Made by a program: the position numbers and the translations under genes
Part shown: in pieces, positions 24,644 through 34,175 of the stretch
Numbering within the stretch: the first letter of the stretch is position 1
How the letters are laid out: each line of letters starts with the position of its first letter
Notes under the pieces: model-generated
What the model saw: only the letters and a program-made list of their open reading frames with translations
Told to the model about the DNA's origin: nothing
Database searches by the model: none
Source: an uncultured Treponema sp.
GTDB lineage: Bacteria > Spirochaetota > Spirochaetia > Treponematales > Treponemataceae
DNA length: 64,000 bases
Reading direction: 5' to 3'
Assembly: GCF_945873775.1 (NCBI RefSeq)
Contig: NZ_CAMCEC010000002.1
Location: forward strand, 124,001 to 188,000

Positions 24644-25614
24644 TTTACGCTGGCTGCAATTCTGAATCCAAAAAAGTTGTAGGCTTCATTCGGGTCATAA
24701 GAATAACGGTCTCCTGCAGAAACAAAAAGCGTGTATTCATTCCAGCTTCCGCCGCGCATAACACGTTCAGCGCCATATTTTGGACCTGAATATCTTTTGG
24801 ATAAATCACCGGCTTCATAAGGAGCTTCCCAGTCCCAGCAGAATTCGATTACGTTTCCGCTCATGTCAAAAATTCCGGCTCCGTTTGGATTTCCGCTGGA
24901 AGGACTTGGAGGCGCGCTTGTGGAAAATGGAGTTCCGGCTGTTCCAACTCGTTTTGTTCCATTTGAATTTTCAAAATACCAGGCAACTTCTTCAACTGGA
25001 ACTGAAGAATCATCTTTTCCATTTGAATCAATCTGACCGCTAGCCAAAGCTCCAGACTGAAGTCCACCCGGAGTTTTTCTTGCCGCATATTCCCATTCAG
25101 TTTCTGTCGGAAGCCTGTAGCCATTATTTTTCCAGTTGCATTCCGCCAAGTCGCATGAAGCTGTGTCCGTGGCGTCTTTTAAAATCTGTCCGTTATAAAA
25201 ATAGCAGGGAACTTTTCCGTCCATTTCACTGAACGCATTGCACCAGACAACGGCATCGTACCAGTTTATATTTGTAACTGGTTCATAGCAATTCATTTGT
25301 GTTGGAGCTTTTCCTCTTGAGCCAGAAGAACCTTCCTGTCCCGGATTCGCAAAAACGTATCCATTTTCTTCCGCCCACAAACGGACTTTATACCAAAGAT
25401 TGTAAGTTGTTTCGTAACGGTTAAGCTTGAACGGAAAAACTCTTCTTTTTGCAGTTACTGACTGGGAATTTTCTCCAATCACATATTCAGTTTTTTTTCT
25501 TGAAGAGCCGAATTCAACAAAATCAATATCATTAAAAAAATCATCGGAAGATTCCTGCGCAAAAATCTGTGCCGCCGCAAAAAAAATCAATGCAAAAATT
25601 TTTGTAAATTTCAT
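24640..25614 (-). CDS. exported SUMF1/FGE-sulfatase-domain protein without catalytic Cys
   Basis: Protein of 324 aa with a signal peptide (cleavage likely after IFAQ) and one formylglycine-generating-enzyme-like domain: YETTYNLWY, WYDAVVWCNAFSE, RLPTETEWEYAAR, RVMRGGSWNEY and FFGFRIA. Active FGEs carry Cys residues in the C-terminal RGGSW...C region; here the stretch after GGSW has none, so it is probably a binding or structural member. Overlaps the neighbours by 4 bp on both sides. Confidence 0.85.
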   Translation of the reverse strand: MKFTKIFALIFFAAAQIFAQESSDDFFNDIDFVEFGSSRKKTEYVIGENSQSVTAKRRVFPFKLNRYETTYNLWYKVRLWAEENGYVFANPGQEGSSGSRGKAPTQMNCYEPVTNINWYDAVVWCNAFSEMDGKVPCYFYNGQILKDATDTASCDLAECNWKNNGYRLPTETEWEYAARKTPGGLQSGALASGQIDSNGKDDSSVPVEEVAWYFENSNGTKRVGTAGTPFSTSAPPSPSSGNPNGAGIFDMSGNVIEFCWDWEAPYEAGDLSKRYSGPKYGAERVMRGGSWNEYTLFVSAGDRYSYDPNEAYNFFGFRIAASVK

Positions 25615-26666
25615 TTTCTTTTCTCCGCTATTTTTTCCTGCTTTTTTATGTAGCGTCTTTGCTTTCGTTCCGCGCGCCGAGCTTTAAATGAAACTCTTTT
25701 TCTTGCTTCAACAGACGGAGTAATCCGGCGTTTCATAAACATAAAATATCCAAACACAGAAGTAAAAACGCAAAGCCCCGCAATCGCAACTGCTCCAACC
25801 CATTTTGAATTTGCCCAAGGAAGCGGAACATTTATTCCAAAATAGCTTGTTACCAAAGTAGGAAGCATAAGCACAAGATTCCATGCTGTCATTGTTTTCA
25901 TAACGATATTCAAGTTGTTGGACAAAACAGAAGCAAAGGCATCGTTCATTCCTGCCATAATATTCGTGTAAGTTCCAGCCATGTCCAAAGCCTGCTTGTT
26001 ATCAATTTCAACGTCGTCAATCCAGTCCTGATCTTCTTCGTCCAGCTTGATAATTTTTGTCTTGCGGAGTTTTTCCAAAAGCATCTGGTTGCTTTTTAAA
26101 GATGTTGTGAAAAACACGAGCGATTTTTGAATGTTCAAAAGCTGAATCAATTCATGGTTCTGAACAGAGCGGAGCATTTCGTTTTGAATTGTTGTGGCGC
26201 GTCGGTTAAGTTCCTTCAAGTAGCGCAAAAATGTAAGGTCAGCGCGGGACATAAACCGAATTGTAAAAGCTGGAAAATCGTTAAGCGAAAGTTCTTTGAT
26301 TCTGTTTGCGGCAAAATCCTTTAAAACCTCGCAGTCAGTCCAGCAGATTGTTATAAAAAATTTATCGAATGTAATAATTCCCAACGGAGCCGTAAAATAA
26401 CTTACATCGTCCCCCGGAGAAAAAACAGGAAGCTTTATAATTGTAAAAGTATATCCAGTATCGTCATTCCGCTCAATTCGGGAAAGTTCGTCCGGGTCAA
26501 GAATATCAAGCATATTTTCAGAGTCGATTCCGTAAGTTTCTTCAAGCTCGCGGATGTCGTCTCTTGTAACAGATCTTGCGTCAACCCAAGTGTTCATTTC
26601 CGGGACAAGCTCTTCTTTTTCCTTGCTTACAAGTTTTCCGTTTTCCTGCTGCCAATATGTAATCAT
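25611..26666 (-). CDS. corA: CorA-family divalent cation transporter
   Basis: Protein of 351 aa with a large cytoplasmic N-terminal domain and two C-terminal transmembrane helices. The pore signature usually read as YGMN is FGIN here (TSYFGINVPLP), with Ile in place of Met. Members move magnesium, cobalt or zinc. The C-terminal tail is strongly basic (RKRVSFKARRAERKQRR). The GMN change makes the transported ion and direction uncertain. First gene of a three-gene overlapping operon. Confidence 0.88.
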   Translation of the reverse strand: MITYWQQENGKLVSKEKEELVPEMNTWVDARSVTRDDIRELEETYGIDSENMLDILDPDELSRIERNDDTGYTFTIIKLPVFSPGDDVSYFTAPLGIITFDKFFITICWTDCEVLKDFAANRIKELSLNDFPAFTIRFMSRADLTFLRYLKELNRRATTIQNEMLRSVQNHELIQLLNIQKSLVFFTTSLKSNQMLLEKLRKTKIIKLDEEDQDWIDDVEIDNKQALDMAGTYTNIMAGMNDAFASVLSNNLNIVMKTMTAWNLVLMLPTLVTSYFGINVPLPWANSKWVGAVAIAGLCVFTSVFGYFMFMKRRITPSVEARKRVSFKARRAERKQRRYIKKQEKIAEKRK

Positions 26667-26782
26667 AGCAAATCCCCGCTAAAAGGCAGCTTCCAAAATT
26701 CTATGCAAGCAAAACTGAAACTGCCGTAATTTTTTCTAATCCACGTTGATAACAACTGCCGCTATCCATAACCGACTCTATT

Positions 26783-28717
26783 TTAGTTTGAAGGCAAATT
26801 TTTTACAATCTTTATGATGTAAAGCTCAACGTATCTTTTTAAAGCCGGATGATTTTTTATTTTCATCATGCTCGGAGTGTCCACCAAAGATTCTGCAAGC
26901 CGCTGGATTCGTTCCGCATTGAAAGTGTCTGCCTTTAAAGTGCGCAGAACTTTTCTAAAATAATCGCGGATTAATGAATTTACATCTTCGCCAAGATTTT
27001 CGTAATTCTGCTTTCCAATTCTGTCGTTCCATTCGTGCATATAGCCTTTTAGCTCGCGGTCCAAAGTGCTGCTTTCTGGAACAAATTCCTTTTCAATTTC
27101 AACGGCAAGTTTTCTTAATTCCCTGCGCCTTGTGTTTTTTGGATCTATGCTGTCATCTTCATCGCGGCGTTTCAGAATTTCGCTTTCTTTTTCTTTAAGT
27201 TCATTTTGGATTTTTAAAGCTGCGGAAGCGTCTTTTCTTGTTTTTGGCTTAGGCTTTTTAAACAAAAGCTTCATTATAAATGAAACAATCGGCATTGCGT
27301 ACCAGAAAGGCAGTTTCAGCTTTGCGTCCGCAAGAAGTTCCTGCCTGCTAAGCATAAGAAGCTCGCTGTAAGAAATAAGGGAATCGTTTCTGAACAAAGT
27401 TATATGCCCCGGAGTCTGGTCTTCAAAAGCGACAACCGGCAAAAACGAAGCGTTCAAAAGAGCCGAAAGCACAGGTTCAATAGAAGAAACTTCGCGTTCA
27501 AGACATCTTTCAAAGGCCGCGTTTTCTTTCATTTCCGGCAAAAGCTCATATTCCCTAAGATTATTGTACCAGCTTTTTATAAGAGCTTCTCGCACCAAAA
27601 TGCGCACATCGTTTGCAAGCCTGATTATAAGCGGAATGACGCGCTCCTTGAAAATATAATATCCGTTTCCGTCATTCACTTTAAAAATCAAAAGCTCCGG
27701 CATCTGATTTCCAATTGATTCCTGAGTTTTCGCCTTTAAATGGTTCATCAACTGCTCTTCTTTGTACTGGCCCAAAAGCGGAATTCCAGTTTTATCCTTC
27801 ATTTTTCTGATGTCATTCAGATTGTAATAATATGGAGGATTTTTCATAAGAATATCCAGCTGTTCAAACGCCGCCTGTGCCTGCAATTTTTCCGCAGCCT
27901 TAGATTTGTAATAAGAAGTCGCAATTTCAATTATAGCAACTGACTGCAAAATCGTAATGTCTTCCGGCGCAAAATCCTTGAGTTTGGTATAATCCTGCTT
28001 TATAAAATAACAGAGCTGGCTCCAGTAATAAAAGTTGTCGCCTGTGTTCTTTAAAATATCAAGAACAGTTGACGGATTCGCGCAGAACTGATTGAAAAAT
28101 GTTTTTATAGAAAGTTCTTTTCCAGGATTTGAAATTGAAAGCTTTTTCAAAAAATAATCATGCGACTCTTCCTTGTGCATGAGCTCCTGAATCTTTTTCA
28201 GCGCAAGGTTTATAAGATTTGCAATCGGGAAAGAAGACGGAAAAATCAGCGAAGGAACTGTCTTTGAAAAAACAATGCAGTAAAGGGTTCTGTCGTTAAG
28301 CTCTTCCTTGTCCAAGCGTCCGTAAATAATTTCATCAGCCTGCTTTTTTGTAACAACATCAATCGGAACAATTTTCGGCATATCATTTATGCTTGGAAAT
28401 GGAATCGAAATATTCGCATCAATCTGATTAAATAAATCGTTGTATTTTTCAATAAAATACGGAACAACAAAAATGTAGTCTTTATTTCTTATAGAACTGA
28501 TTACAACCTGACGGTCAGCCACAAGACTATTTATTTCAGCCTCAAGCGCAACTTTATAATCGCTGGTGCAGTAGCTTTCAAGCGCTGAATTTTCTTCAAT
28601 ATGATGCTGGGCATATCTGTGAACATAGTCTGCGAACTGTCCGTATTCAAGCATATCTGTTTTCTGCTTGGAACAATTGAATTTTAAAAGTGTCAAAATA
28701 TTCGAGGTCGTAGCCAT
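26783..28717 (-). CDS. large spirochaetal hypothetical protein
   Basis: Protein of 644 aa from the ATG at 28717 (MATTSNILTLL). I do not recognise a domain. It is helix-rich, with one hydrophobic stretch near residue 480 (FWYAMPIVSFIMKLLF) followed by a basic KKPKPKTRK segment and a charged coiled-coil-like region. The longer frame to 28765 adds a hydrophobic leader but lies upstream of the promoter described at 28725-28753, so I reject it. Style and size resemble the DUF5312 protein at 31792. Confidence 0.75.
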   Translation of the reverse strand: MATTSNILTLLKFNCSKQKTDMLEYGQFADYVHRYAQHHIEENSALESYCTSDYKVALEAEINSLVADRQVVISSIRNKDYIFVVPYFIEKYNDLFNQIDANISIPFPSINDMPKIVPIDVVTKKQADEIIYGRLDKEELNDRTLYCIVFSKTVPSLIFPSSFPIANLINLALKKIQELMHKEESHDYFLKKLSISNPGKELSIKTFFNQFCANPSTVLDILKNTGDNFYYWSQLCYFIKQDYTKLKDFAPEDITILQSVAIIEIATSYYKSKAAEKLQAQAAFEQLDILMKNPPYYYNLNDIRKMKDKTGIPLLGQYKEEQLMNHLKAKTQESIGNQMPELLIFKVNDGNGYYIFKERVIPLIIRLANDVRILVREALIKSWYNNLREYELLPEMKENAAFERCLEREVSSIEPVLSALLNASFLPVVAFEDQTPGHITLFRNDSLISYSELLMLSRQELLADAKLKLPFWYAMPIVSFIMKLLFKKPKPKTRKDASAALKIQNELKEKESEILKRRDEDDSIDPKNTRRRELRKLAVEIEKEFVPESSTLDRELKGYMHEWNDRIGKQNYENLGEDVNSLIRDYFRKVLRTLKADTFNAERIQRLAESLVDTPSMMKIKNHPALKRYVELYIIKIVKNLPSN

Positions 28718-28724
28718 GCCGCAT

Positions 28725-28753
28725 ATTATATAAAGAAAAACAACAATAGTAAA
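28725..28753 (-). promoter_or_regulatory. promoter of the 26783-28717 gene
   Basis: TTTACT (28748-28753) and TATAAT (28725-28730) on the minus strand, spaced 17 bp. The -10 box ends 7 nt before the ATG at 28717, so the transcript probably begins at the start codon. Confidence 0.55.
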
Positions 28754-28919
28754 CAAATAACGCAAATGTAGCAGGTGTTTTTATTTAAAGGAAATTTCTG
28801 AAATTTTGAATTTTATTTTTAAAGACAAGGCATTTTTTGTAAAAAATCGGAAATAAATTTAACTGAAATCACGAAAGCAAAAAGCTTCGGAAAAATTATT
28901 TTATTTTATGGAGGATTTT

Positions 28920-29378
28920 ATGAACGCCTTGAATCAAATTATTCTGGAAGGAAATGTCGTCCGTCAGCCAGAAAGAAAAAACTGCAAAAACGGAGCCTCA
29001 TTCTGTCGGATTCCAATCGCTGTAAACAGAAAGTACAAAGCCAGCGACGGAAACTACGTTGATGAAGTTTCGTACTTTGACGTTGCAACTTTCGGGCAGA
29101 CTGCTGAACTTTGCGAAAAATGGTGTCCAAAAGGAAGAGGAATCCGCGTAGTTGGAAGGCTCAAGCAGACAACAATGCAAACTGAAGACGGCAAAAAACG
29201 CAGCATAATAGAAATAATCGCTGAGCACGTTGACTTTAAGCCGATTCCCAAAAAAACTGAAGAAGGAAAAGCTCTTCCCGCTCCTAAAAAATCATCTGGT
29301 AAAAAAACAAAAGAAGAATCTCTTGAAGCCGCGCCTGATGAATTTTGCGAGCCTCCAGAAGAAGATTTGGAATTTTAA
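28920..29378 (+). CDS. ssb: single-stranded DNA-binding protein
   Basis: SSB of 152 aa. OB fold from LNQIILEGNVVRQPE through GRGIRVVGRLKQ, then a flexible Lys/Glu-rich tail and the acidic tip EEDLEF that binds partner proteins. I use the ATG at 28920 because GGAGGA lies just upstream of it; the ATG at 28908 overlaps that site. It coats ssDNA during replication and repair. Confidence 0.93.
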   Translation: MNALNQIILEGNVVRQPERKNCKNGASFCRIPIAVNRKYKASDGNYVDEVSYFDVATFGQTAELCEKWCPKGRGIRVVGRLKQTTMQTEDGKKRSIIEIIAEHVDFKPIPKKTEEGKALPAPKKSSGKKTKEESLEAAPDEFCEPPEEDLEF

Positions 29379-29449
29379 TGTCATTATCGGGCTTGACCCG
29401 ATAATCCATGTACAAATCGCAGATTCCCCGATCAAGTCGGGGAATGACA
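29379..29449. repeat. dispersed TGTCATT double-hairpin repeat, copy 1
   Basis: Palindromic unit opening TGTCATTATCGGG and closing CGGGGAATGACA, made of two hairpins. Related copies are at 51243-51317 and 54663-54739 and a half copy at 54509-54537. It begins on the last base region of ssb and may also act as its terminator. Confidence 0.7.
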
Positions 29450-29486
29450 AAGTACTGTGAAACGGGAATGGCATTTTTTTCAAAAA

Positions 29487-31706
29487 CTATTTTCGCTTTT
29501 TATTGTCTTTTGCAGCTTGGGCATTTCTAGCTTGAGCTGCCTGATAAGCTTCCATTTTTTCAGGATTATAAAATCCATTTTTCCAGTTAAAGCGGGAAGC
29601 TCCTTCTATAAATTCATGCTTCTGGATAATAGAAACGAGATTTCTTATGTCGCTCTTTAAAATCTTTGTCTTTGAAAAATCTATAAGCTGATGTGTCCAG
29701 CCTTTGCTTTTCAAAGTTTCCATTTTATCCAAAAGACTGAACGGATATTCCGGCATTACAAACGAACCGTCCGGCGTCGAATTCACTTTAAATCCCATGC
29801 CTTCTTTGTCGCTGAAATAAGTAAAGTCATAATCGCCCGGAAGCTTGAATCTCATTCGGAACAAAACCGGATAAGAGAAAACGCTAAGAAGAACACGGGA
29901 ACGTTCCGCAGAATTTTCAAAAATGGCTTCAATATTTTTTTCCGAATTTTCCGCAGGAGACTGCAACGCCATAATATTGCTGTTTTCAAGGAAACTTACA
30001 GCCCAGCGGTTAAATGTGTAAAGGTAAGGTCCGGCAATCAAATTCACTTTGTATTTTTTCAGGATATTTATGTACGCAATGTTGTTTACAATAAAAGTTG
30101 AATATCCTTTTTCCACAAGCACGGAAATAACATTTTCAAATTCCTCGGATTTTCCTTCAGCAAAGAACGGATCAAGCGAAATCACAAGCATTTTTTTGCT
30201 GTACGGAAGCAATGGTTTTGCAGGCGAATCTTTGTTCAAAATGTCATAAGCTGTTTCAGAATTAAGTTCAAGTATAAGCCGCACCGGATGAAGCGAAGAA
30301 ACAATATGCGCGTCCGCCACAGTCGAAACCTGAATGTAAAGTCCTTCCGGAAACCAGCTAAGCTCATTTTTTGCAAGCGGTGTAAGATCCAAAATCGGCA
30401 AACGTTCCGGGCCAGGCTGTTTTCTAAACTTTGAAAGGTCAGACGGAAGAACTCTTTTGTAACGCTTAGACATAGATTTTGTCTGCAAAAGGTAAACGCT
30501 GTCTCCATTGGAAAATCCAGAAGGAATATCAATCCACCTTGAGCCTTTTGCGTCCTCGGAAAGAACACGGATTTTGTGGCTTTCCCGGCCAGTGTCATCT
30601 TTTTTATGAAGCCGGATGCTGTCTCCAGGATCAGGACTGTAGTCGCCGCCAGAAATTGTCGCCATTTGAATAGAAAATTCTTGCTTTTTTTCCAAAGAAG
30701 ATGCATATTGTTCTTTTTCAGAAGCAGAAGCCGGTCTTGTCTGGTTTATTTTTCCAAGGTAAATTCCTGTTCCGCCCGCCTGTTTTGGATTCAAAATTTT
30801 TGAGCCAGCAGAATCAACGCCTTCTTCCACGGATTTAAAACCGTACCAATAATCAGTTTTTGAACGCGCAAAATCTGTGCTTAAAATTCGCTTTCCTTCC
30901 GCAATAGAGCCTTTTTTATCTTCTCGCCAATGATCCATTACATAGCGGTAGGCGGCAGTAACAGCTCCAACATATTCTGCGCTTTTCATTCTGCCTTCAA
31001 TTTTAAAGCTGTCAACTCCGGCTTCCATCAATTCTGGAACATGGGAAATAAGCTCCAAGTCGCAAGGTGAAAAATAATAACCGTTCGCAACAGTTCCGGG
31101 AATTTCAGCTGAATAAATTCTGCGGCAAGCTTGAGTGCAAACTCCGCGGTTAGCTGATTTTCCGCCAAGATAGCTTGAAAAAAGGCAAAGCCCTGACTCA
31201 CTTACACAAAGCGCGCCGTGAACAAACATTTCAATTTCGGCATTTGTCTTTGATTTTATCGCTCGGATTTCCTCAAGACCAAGCTCACGGGCAACAACAA
31301 CACGCTTTACCCCCTGCTTGCACAAAAGATTTGCAGCCGCCGCGCTTTCCACATTCATCTGGGTTGATGCATGAAGCTCCAAGTCCGGAAAAAATTCCTG
31401 GCACATTCTTATTACACCAAAATCCTGAACAATTATTCCATCCGGCCCAACTTTATTTAAATATGAAAGAAATCTATAAAGACGTTCTGTTTCATTTTCT
31501 TCACAAACAGTATTTACAGTCACATAAATTTTTTTGCCAAGCCGATGCACGCTTTGAACAGCAGCTTCAAACTGATTCCAGGCAAAATTTGAAGATCTAA
31601 GCCTTGCATTAAAACTCTTCAAACCCATGTAAACTGCATCCGCGCCTTCGCCTATAGCAGCATCAAGCGCTTCAATATTTCCCGCAGGAGCTAATAATTC
31701 TGTCAT
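29487..31706 (-). CDS. peptidase U32 family protein
   Basis: Protein of 739 aa from the ATG at 31706 (MTELLAPAGN, the canonical U32 start). The U32 signature region EMFVHGALCVSESGLC with GVCTQACRR holds the conserved Cys residues thought to bind a cluster. Relatives include RlhA and the UbiU/V and TrhP tRNA/rRNA hydroxylation proteins; members with this long C-terminal domain are often annotated collagenase-like protease. RNA hydroxylation is the more likely role but is inferred. The frame upstream to 31883 crosses the promoter and is rejected. Confidence 0.88.
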   Translation of the reverse strand: MTELLAPAGNIEALDAAIGEGADAVYMGLKSFNARLRSSNFAWNQFEAAVQSVHRLGKKIYVTVNTVCEENETERLYRFLSYLNKVGPDGIIVQDFGVIRMCQEFFPDLELHASTQMNVESAAAANLLCKQGVKRVVVARELGLEEIRAIKSKTNAEIEMFVHGALCVSESGLCLFSSYLGGKSANRGVCTQACRRIYSAEIPGTVANGYYFSPCDLELISHVPELMEAGVDSFKIEGRMKSAEYVGAVTAAYRYVMDHWREDKKGSIAEGKRILSTDFARSKTDYWYGFKSVEEGVDSAGSKILNPKQAGGTGIYLGKINQTRPASASEKEQYASSLEKKQEFSIQMATISGGDYSPDPGDSIRLHKKDDTGRESHKIRVLSEDAKGSRWIDIPSGFSNGDSVYLLQTKSMSKRYKRVLPSDLSKFRKQPGPERLPILDLTPLAKNELSWFPEGLYIQVSTVADAHIVSSLHPVRLILELNSETAYDILNKDSPAKPLLPYSKKMLVISLDPFFAEGKSEEFENVISVLVEKGYSTFIVNNIAYINILKKYKVNLIAGPYLYTFNRWAVSFLENSNIMALQSPAENSEKNIEAIFENSAERSRVLLSVFSYPVLFRMRFKLPGDYDFTYFSDKEGMGFKVNSTPDGSFVMPEYPFSLLDKMETLKSKGWTHQLIDFSKTKILKSDIRNLVSIIQKHEFIEGASRFNWKNGFYNPEKMEAYQAAQARNAQAAKDNKKRK

Positions 31707-31712
31707 TTTTTC

Positions 31713-31741
31713 AGTATACAAGTTTTTTTTAAGTTTGTCAT
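31713..31741 (-). promoter_or_regulatory. promoter of the U32 gene
   Basis: ATGACA (31736-31741) and TATACT (31713-31718) on the minus strand with a 17-bp spacer. The -10 box ends 6 nt before the ATG, so the message is probably leaderless. It lies back to back with the promoter at 31757-31785. Confidence 0.6.
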
Positions 31742-31756
31742 TGCAAGTCAACAGCC

Positions 31757-31785
31757 TTGAATAAGCTCGTTTATTTAGGTATATT
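31757..31785 (+). promoter_or_regulatory. promoter of the DUF5312 gene
   Basis: TTGAAT (31757-31762) and TATATT (31780-31785), 17-bp spacer, ending 6 nt before the ATG at 31792. No Shine-Dalgarno sequence fits between, so a leaderless start is likely. Confidence 0.6.
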
Positions 31786-31791
31786 TTCCGC

Positions 31792-33324
31792 ATGGGGAAT
31801 CGAAACTTTTTTAAGGACTTGCTCAATTCATTCTTTGGAGGAAACAGTCCAGAGGCCGCAAAAAAACGCGCCTTAAAAAACATTGCAAAAAATCTTTCTA
31901 AAACTAAATATCATTTTTACAAGACTTCTTCTAATGAAATAGATCCAAGTTTTGCAAAATTCTTCTATGAAATATATAAAGCAATTTCGCCGGCACAGGC
32001 AATGATTCAATCTATAAATCCGAAAGCATTTAAGCGGATTGTAATCGACAATTCCCTTTCGGATAAACAACTGGAATCACTGGGAAACATCTCGGAGCTT
32101 GCAATTATAGACGCTGCAAAGAAAAAGCCGCTAAAAGAAGTTTTCGAGCAGACAAAACTTTATATGGACGCCTTTTCCTCAGAATTCGACAGCAACAAAA
32201 TTTCTGCCATTGACGGCGTTTACACAAAACTCATGAGCTTTGTAAATTTTGTGCAGTTCGATTATTTCTTTATGCTCAAAAAATTTGACAGTTCGCTTAA
32301 AGAACACAACTTTTCTAATCCACCGAGATTCATACCAATAAGCGGAACTTATGTTCTTGAAGACTTGAAAAATTTCATGGATGTCGCCTGGTCGCTTCCG
32401 TTTGATTCTTCTTGGGATGAAGTTTTTAAGCTGATAAAGAAAGTAAAAGGCGTGGATCCGGTATCGCCGGGCGTTTGGAAAAAAATCCTTGCAAGAATCC
32501 GCTATTTAAAAGAAAACAAAATTGTGGAAATGCTCATTCAGCTTATTTCCGAAGATCCGTCTTACAACGAAGTTTATGCGGCAAAAGATTTGTACATCGT
32601 TGACGATTTTATCACGGAAGTAAAAAAGCAGGCGGAAAACACTTTGACTGCTCTAAAAGAAAAGCAGACAGAAGGAAAAATAGAGGTTCTGCTGAACCAA
32701 ATTTTTGGAACAACTCAGATAGAAAAACTAAAATTTTACACAGAAGCAGGAAGCGCTCCTTTTGAACGCAAGGAAATCGGAAAGTTTGAATATTGCGAAC
32801 CGCTTTCGTATTTAAAGAAATTTATTCTTGACTACGTAAAAAAAGACGTAAAAGAACTTTCTGACATTCTTCTTGTCCGCGGTGAATGGGCGAGCCAGCA
32901 GCTGGCAACTCCAATGAGCGAAGCTTTCCATCAGCTTGTTGAAAACGCAGACAAAATCATAGCTTTGGACAACAGCCTTGACGACAGCGTTGATCTTGGC
33001 TTAAAAATGAAAACTCATCTTCCGCGTACAGAACGCGACAAGGAATCAAGAAACATCATTCATTCAACACTGAATTTTGTAAACACATCCGCCGCAAGAA
33101 TCATTCTTGGCTCTGTAAATCTTTTCATCACTTATGGAAGAAACCTTAAAATGGTTCTCGAAGACTGCATAAAACCGCATCCAACTTTAATAAGAAACTG
33201 GAAAGACATAGATCATTTTGCAGAAGGAAAACTCAAGCAGATGTGCATCGGTGTATACAAAGAAATTTTTTCTTTCGTTTCCCTTATGCAGAATTTCCAT
33301 ATTGAAGTAAACGAAGACGCTTAA
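31792..33324 (+). CDS. DUF5312 spirochaetal protein
   Basis: Protein of 510 aa, helix-rich and soluble, with no signal peptide. It resembles the DUF5312 family found in treponemes, whose function is unknown. Features are the basic N-terminus with GGNSPEAAKKRALKNI, and a long series of amphipathic helices. It is followed 16 bp later by a thioesterase, probably co-transcribed. Confidence 0.8.
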   Translation: MGNRNFFKDLLNSFFGGNSPEAAKKRALKNIAKNLSKTKYHFYKTSSNEIDPSFAKFFYEIYKAISPAQAMIQSINPKAFKRIVIDNSLSDKQLESLGNISELAIIDAAKKKPLKEVFEQTKLYMDAFSSEFDSNKISAIDGVYTKLMSFVNFVQFDYFFMLKKFDSSLKEHNFSNPPRFIPISGTYVLEDLKNFMDVAWSLPFDSSWDEVFKLIKKVKGVDPVSPGVWKKILARIRYLKENKIVEMLIQLISEDPSYNEVYAAKDLYIVDDFITEVKKQAENTLTALKEKQTEGKIEVLLNQIFGTTQIEKLKFYTEAGSAPFERKEIGKFEYCEPLSYLKKFILDYVKKDVKELSDILLVRGEWASQQLATPMSEAFHQLVENADKIIALDNSLDDSVDLGLKMKTHLPRTERDKESRNIIHSTLNFVNTSAARIILGSVNLFITYGRNLKMVLEDCIKPHPTLIRNWKDIDHFAEGKLKQMCIGVYKEIFSFVSLMQNFHIEVNEDA

Positions 33325-33340
33325 AAAGCACGGAGCATCT

Positions 33341-33733
33341 ATGACTTACACAACAAATCTTACAGTCCGTTCTTACGAATGCGACAGCTACAGCCACGTA
33401 AACAATGCGGTTTACCTGAACTATCTTGAAACGGCGCGCATGGATTATCTGCACCAGATTGGATTCAACTACAAAGGAATTGTTGAAGCCGGCTATTATC
33501 TTTACGTAACGCACATTGATATTTTTTACAAGAATTCAGCATTTCTTGATGACAAGCTGATAATCGAAACAACTCCTGTAAAACTTGGAGCTGTAAGCGG
33601 AACTTTTCATCAGACTATAAAAAAAGAAGACGGACACATTTGCGCGGAAGCTGATGTAACTTGGGCTTCTGTAAAAAACAATGCGCCTGCCCGCCTGCCA
33701 AAAGAATTTATCGTGGACGGACTTCGCCCGTAA
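33341..33733 (+). CDS. acyl-CoA thioesterase, YbgC/4HBT hotdog fold
   Basis: Protein of 130 aa. The 4-hydroxybenzoyl-CoA thioesterase motif appears as YECDSYSHVNNAVYLNYLETARMD, with the catalytic-type Asp and the HVNN turn. It hydrolyses an acyl-CoA; chain preference is unknown. GGAG stands 6 nt before the ATG, and spacing from DUF5312 suggests one transcript. Confidence 0.88.
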   Translation: MTYTTNLTVRSYECDSYSHVNNAVYLNYLETARMDYLHQIGFNYKGIVEAGYYLYVTHIDIFYKNSAFLDDKLIIETTPVKLGAVSGTFHQTIKKEDGHICAEADVTWASVKNNAPARLPKEFIVDGLRP

Positions 33734-33736
33734 AAT

Positions 33737-34012
33737 TTATTTTAACACAGAGTCAACTAAAGCCTTTAAGCCCGGATCTTGCTTTACCGATGAAGTTTCA
33801 AGATTTTCTTTTATTGTAAAGATTCCGTTCTGCTCAACAATCGCCTTAGTCATATTTTTTGTCCTTAATGATGATTTTGTAATTTTTGAAAGAAGTCCCG
33901 AACTGCAAGCATTGTTTTGCTTTGTCATTTCAAGAGCTTTTTTCATAAGTCCATGCTCCAAGGAAGAAGAGGAAGATTTACAGATTTTTTGTTCTTTTTC
34001 AAATTCCGGCAT
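33737..34012 (-). CDS. small hypothetical protein
   Basis: Frame of 91 aa, convergent with the thioesterase gene, whose stop it nearly touches (3 bp apart). Lys/Ser-rich N-terminus and a Leu-rich amphipathic end (DPGLKALVDSVLK). A weak AGGA lies 12 nt upstream. I do not recognise a family; coding is plausible because it fills a gap cleanly, but not proven. Confidence 0.5.
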   Translation of the reverse strand: MPEFEKEQKICKSSSSSLEHGLMKKALEMTKQNNACSSGLLSKITKSSLRTKNMTKAIVEQNGIFTIKENLETSSVKQDPGLKALVDSVLK

Positions 34013-34162
34013 TTTCTTTTAGAGTCCTGAACTTATAAATTTTCGACATAAGGATAAAAAAGTTTAGCACATTTATTTTCTGAAAATTCCAAAGAAAAAT
34101 CAAGCGTAAAGTTAGCATAATGCAAAAATTAAGCCGCACTTTCATTTGTTTATTTTAAAATG

Positions 34163-34168
34163 TATAAT
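34163..34168 (+). promoter_or_regulatory. -10 box of hflX
   Basis: Perfect TATAAT ending 7 nt before the hflX ATG at 34176; no clear -35 box and no Shine-Dalgarno sequence. Confidence 0.45.
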
Positions 34169-34175
34169 AAATTTC

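Noticed and set aside
31707-31883. Longer N-terminus of the U32 protein
   Set aside because: The extension crosses two divergent promoters and the family begins at MTELLAPAGN.
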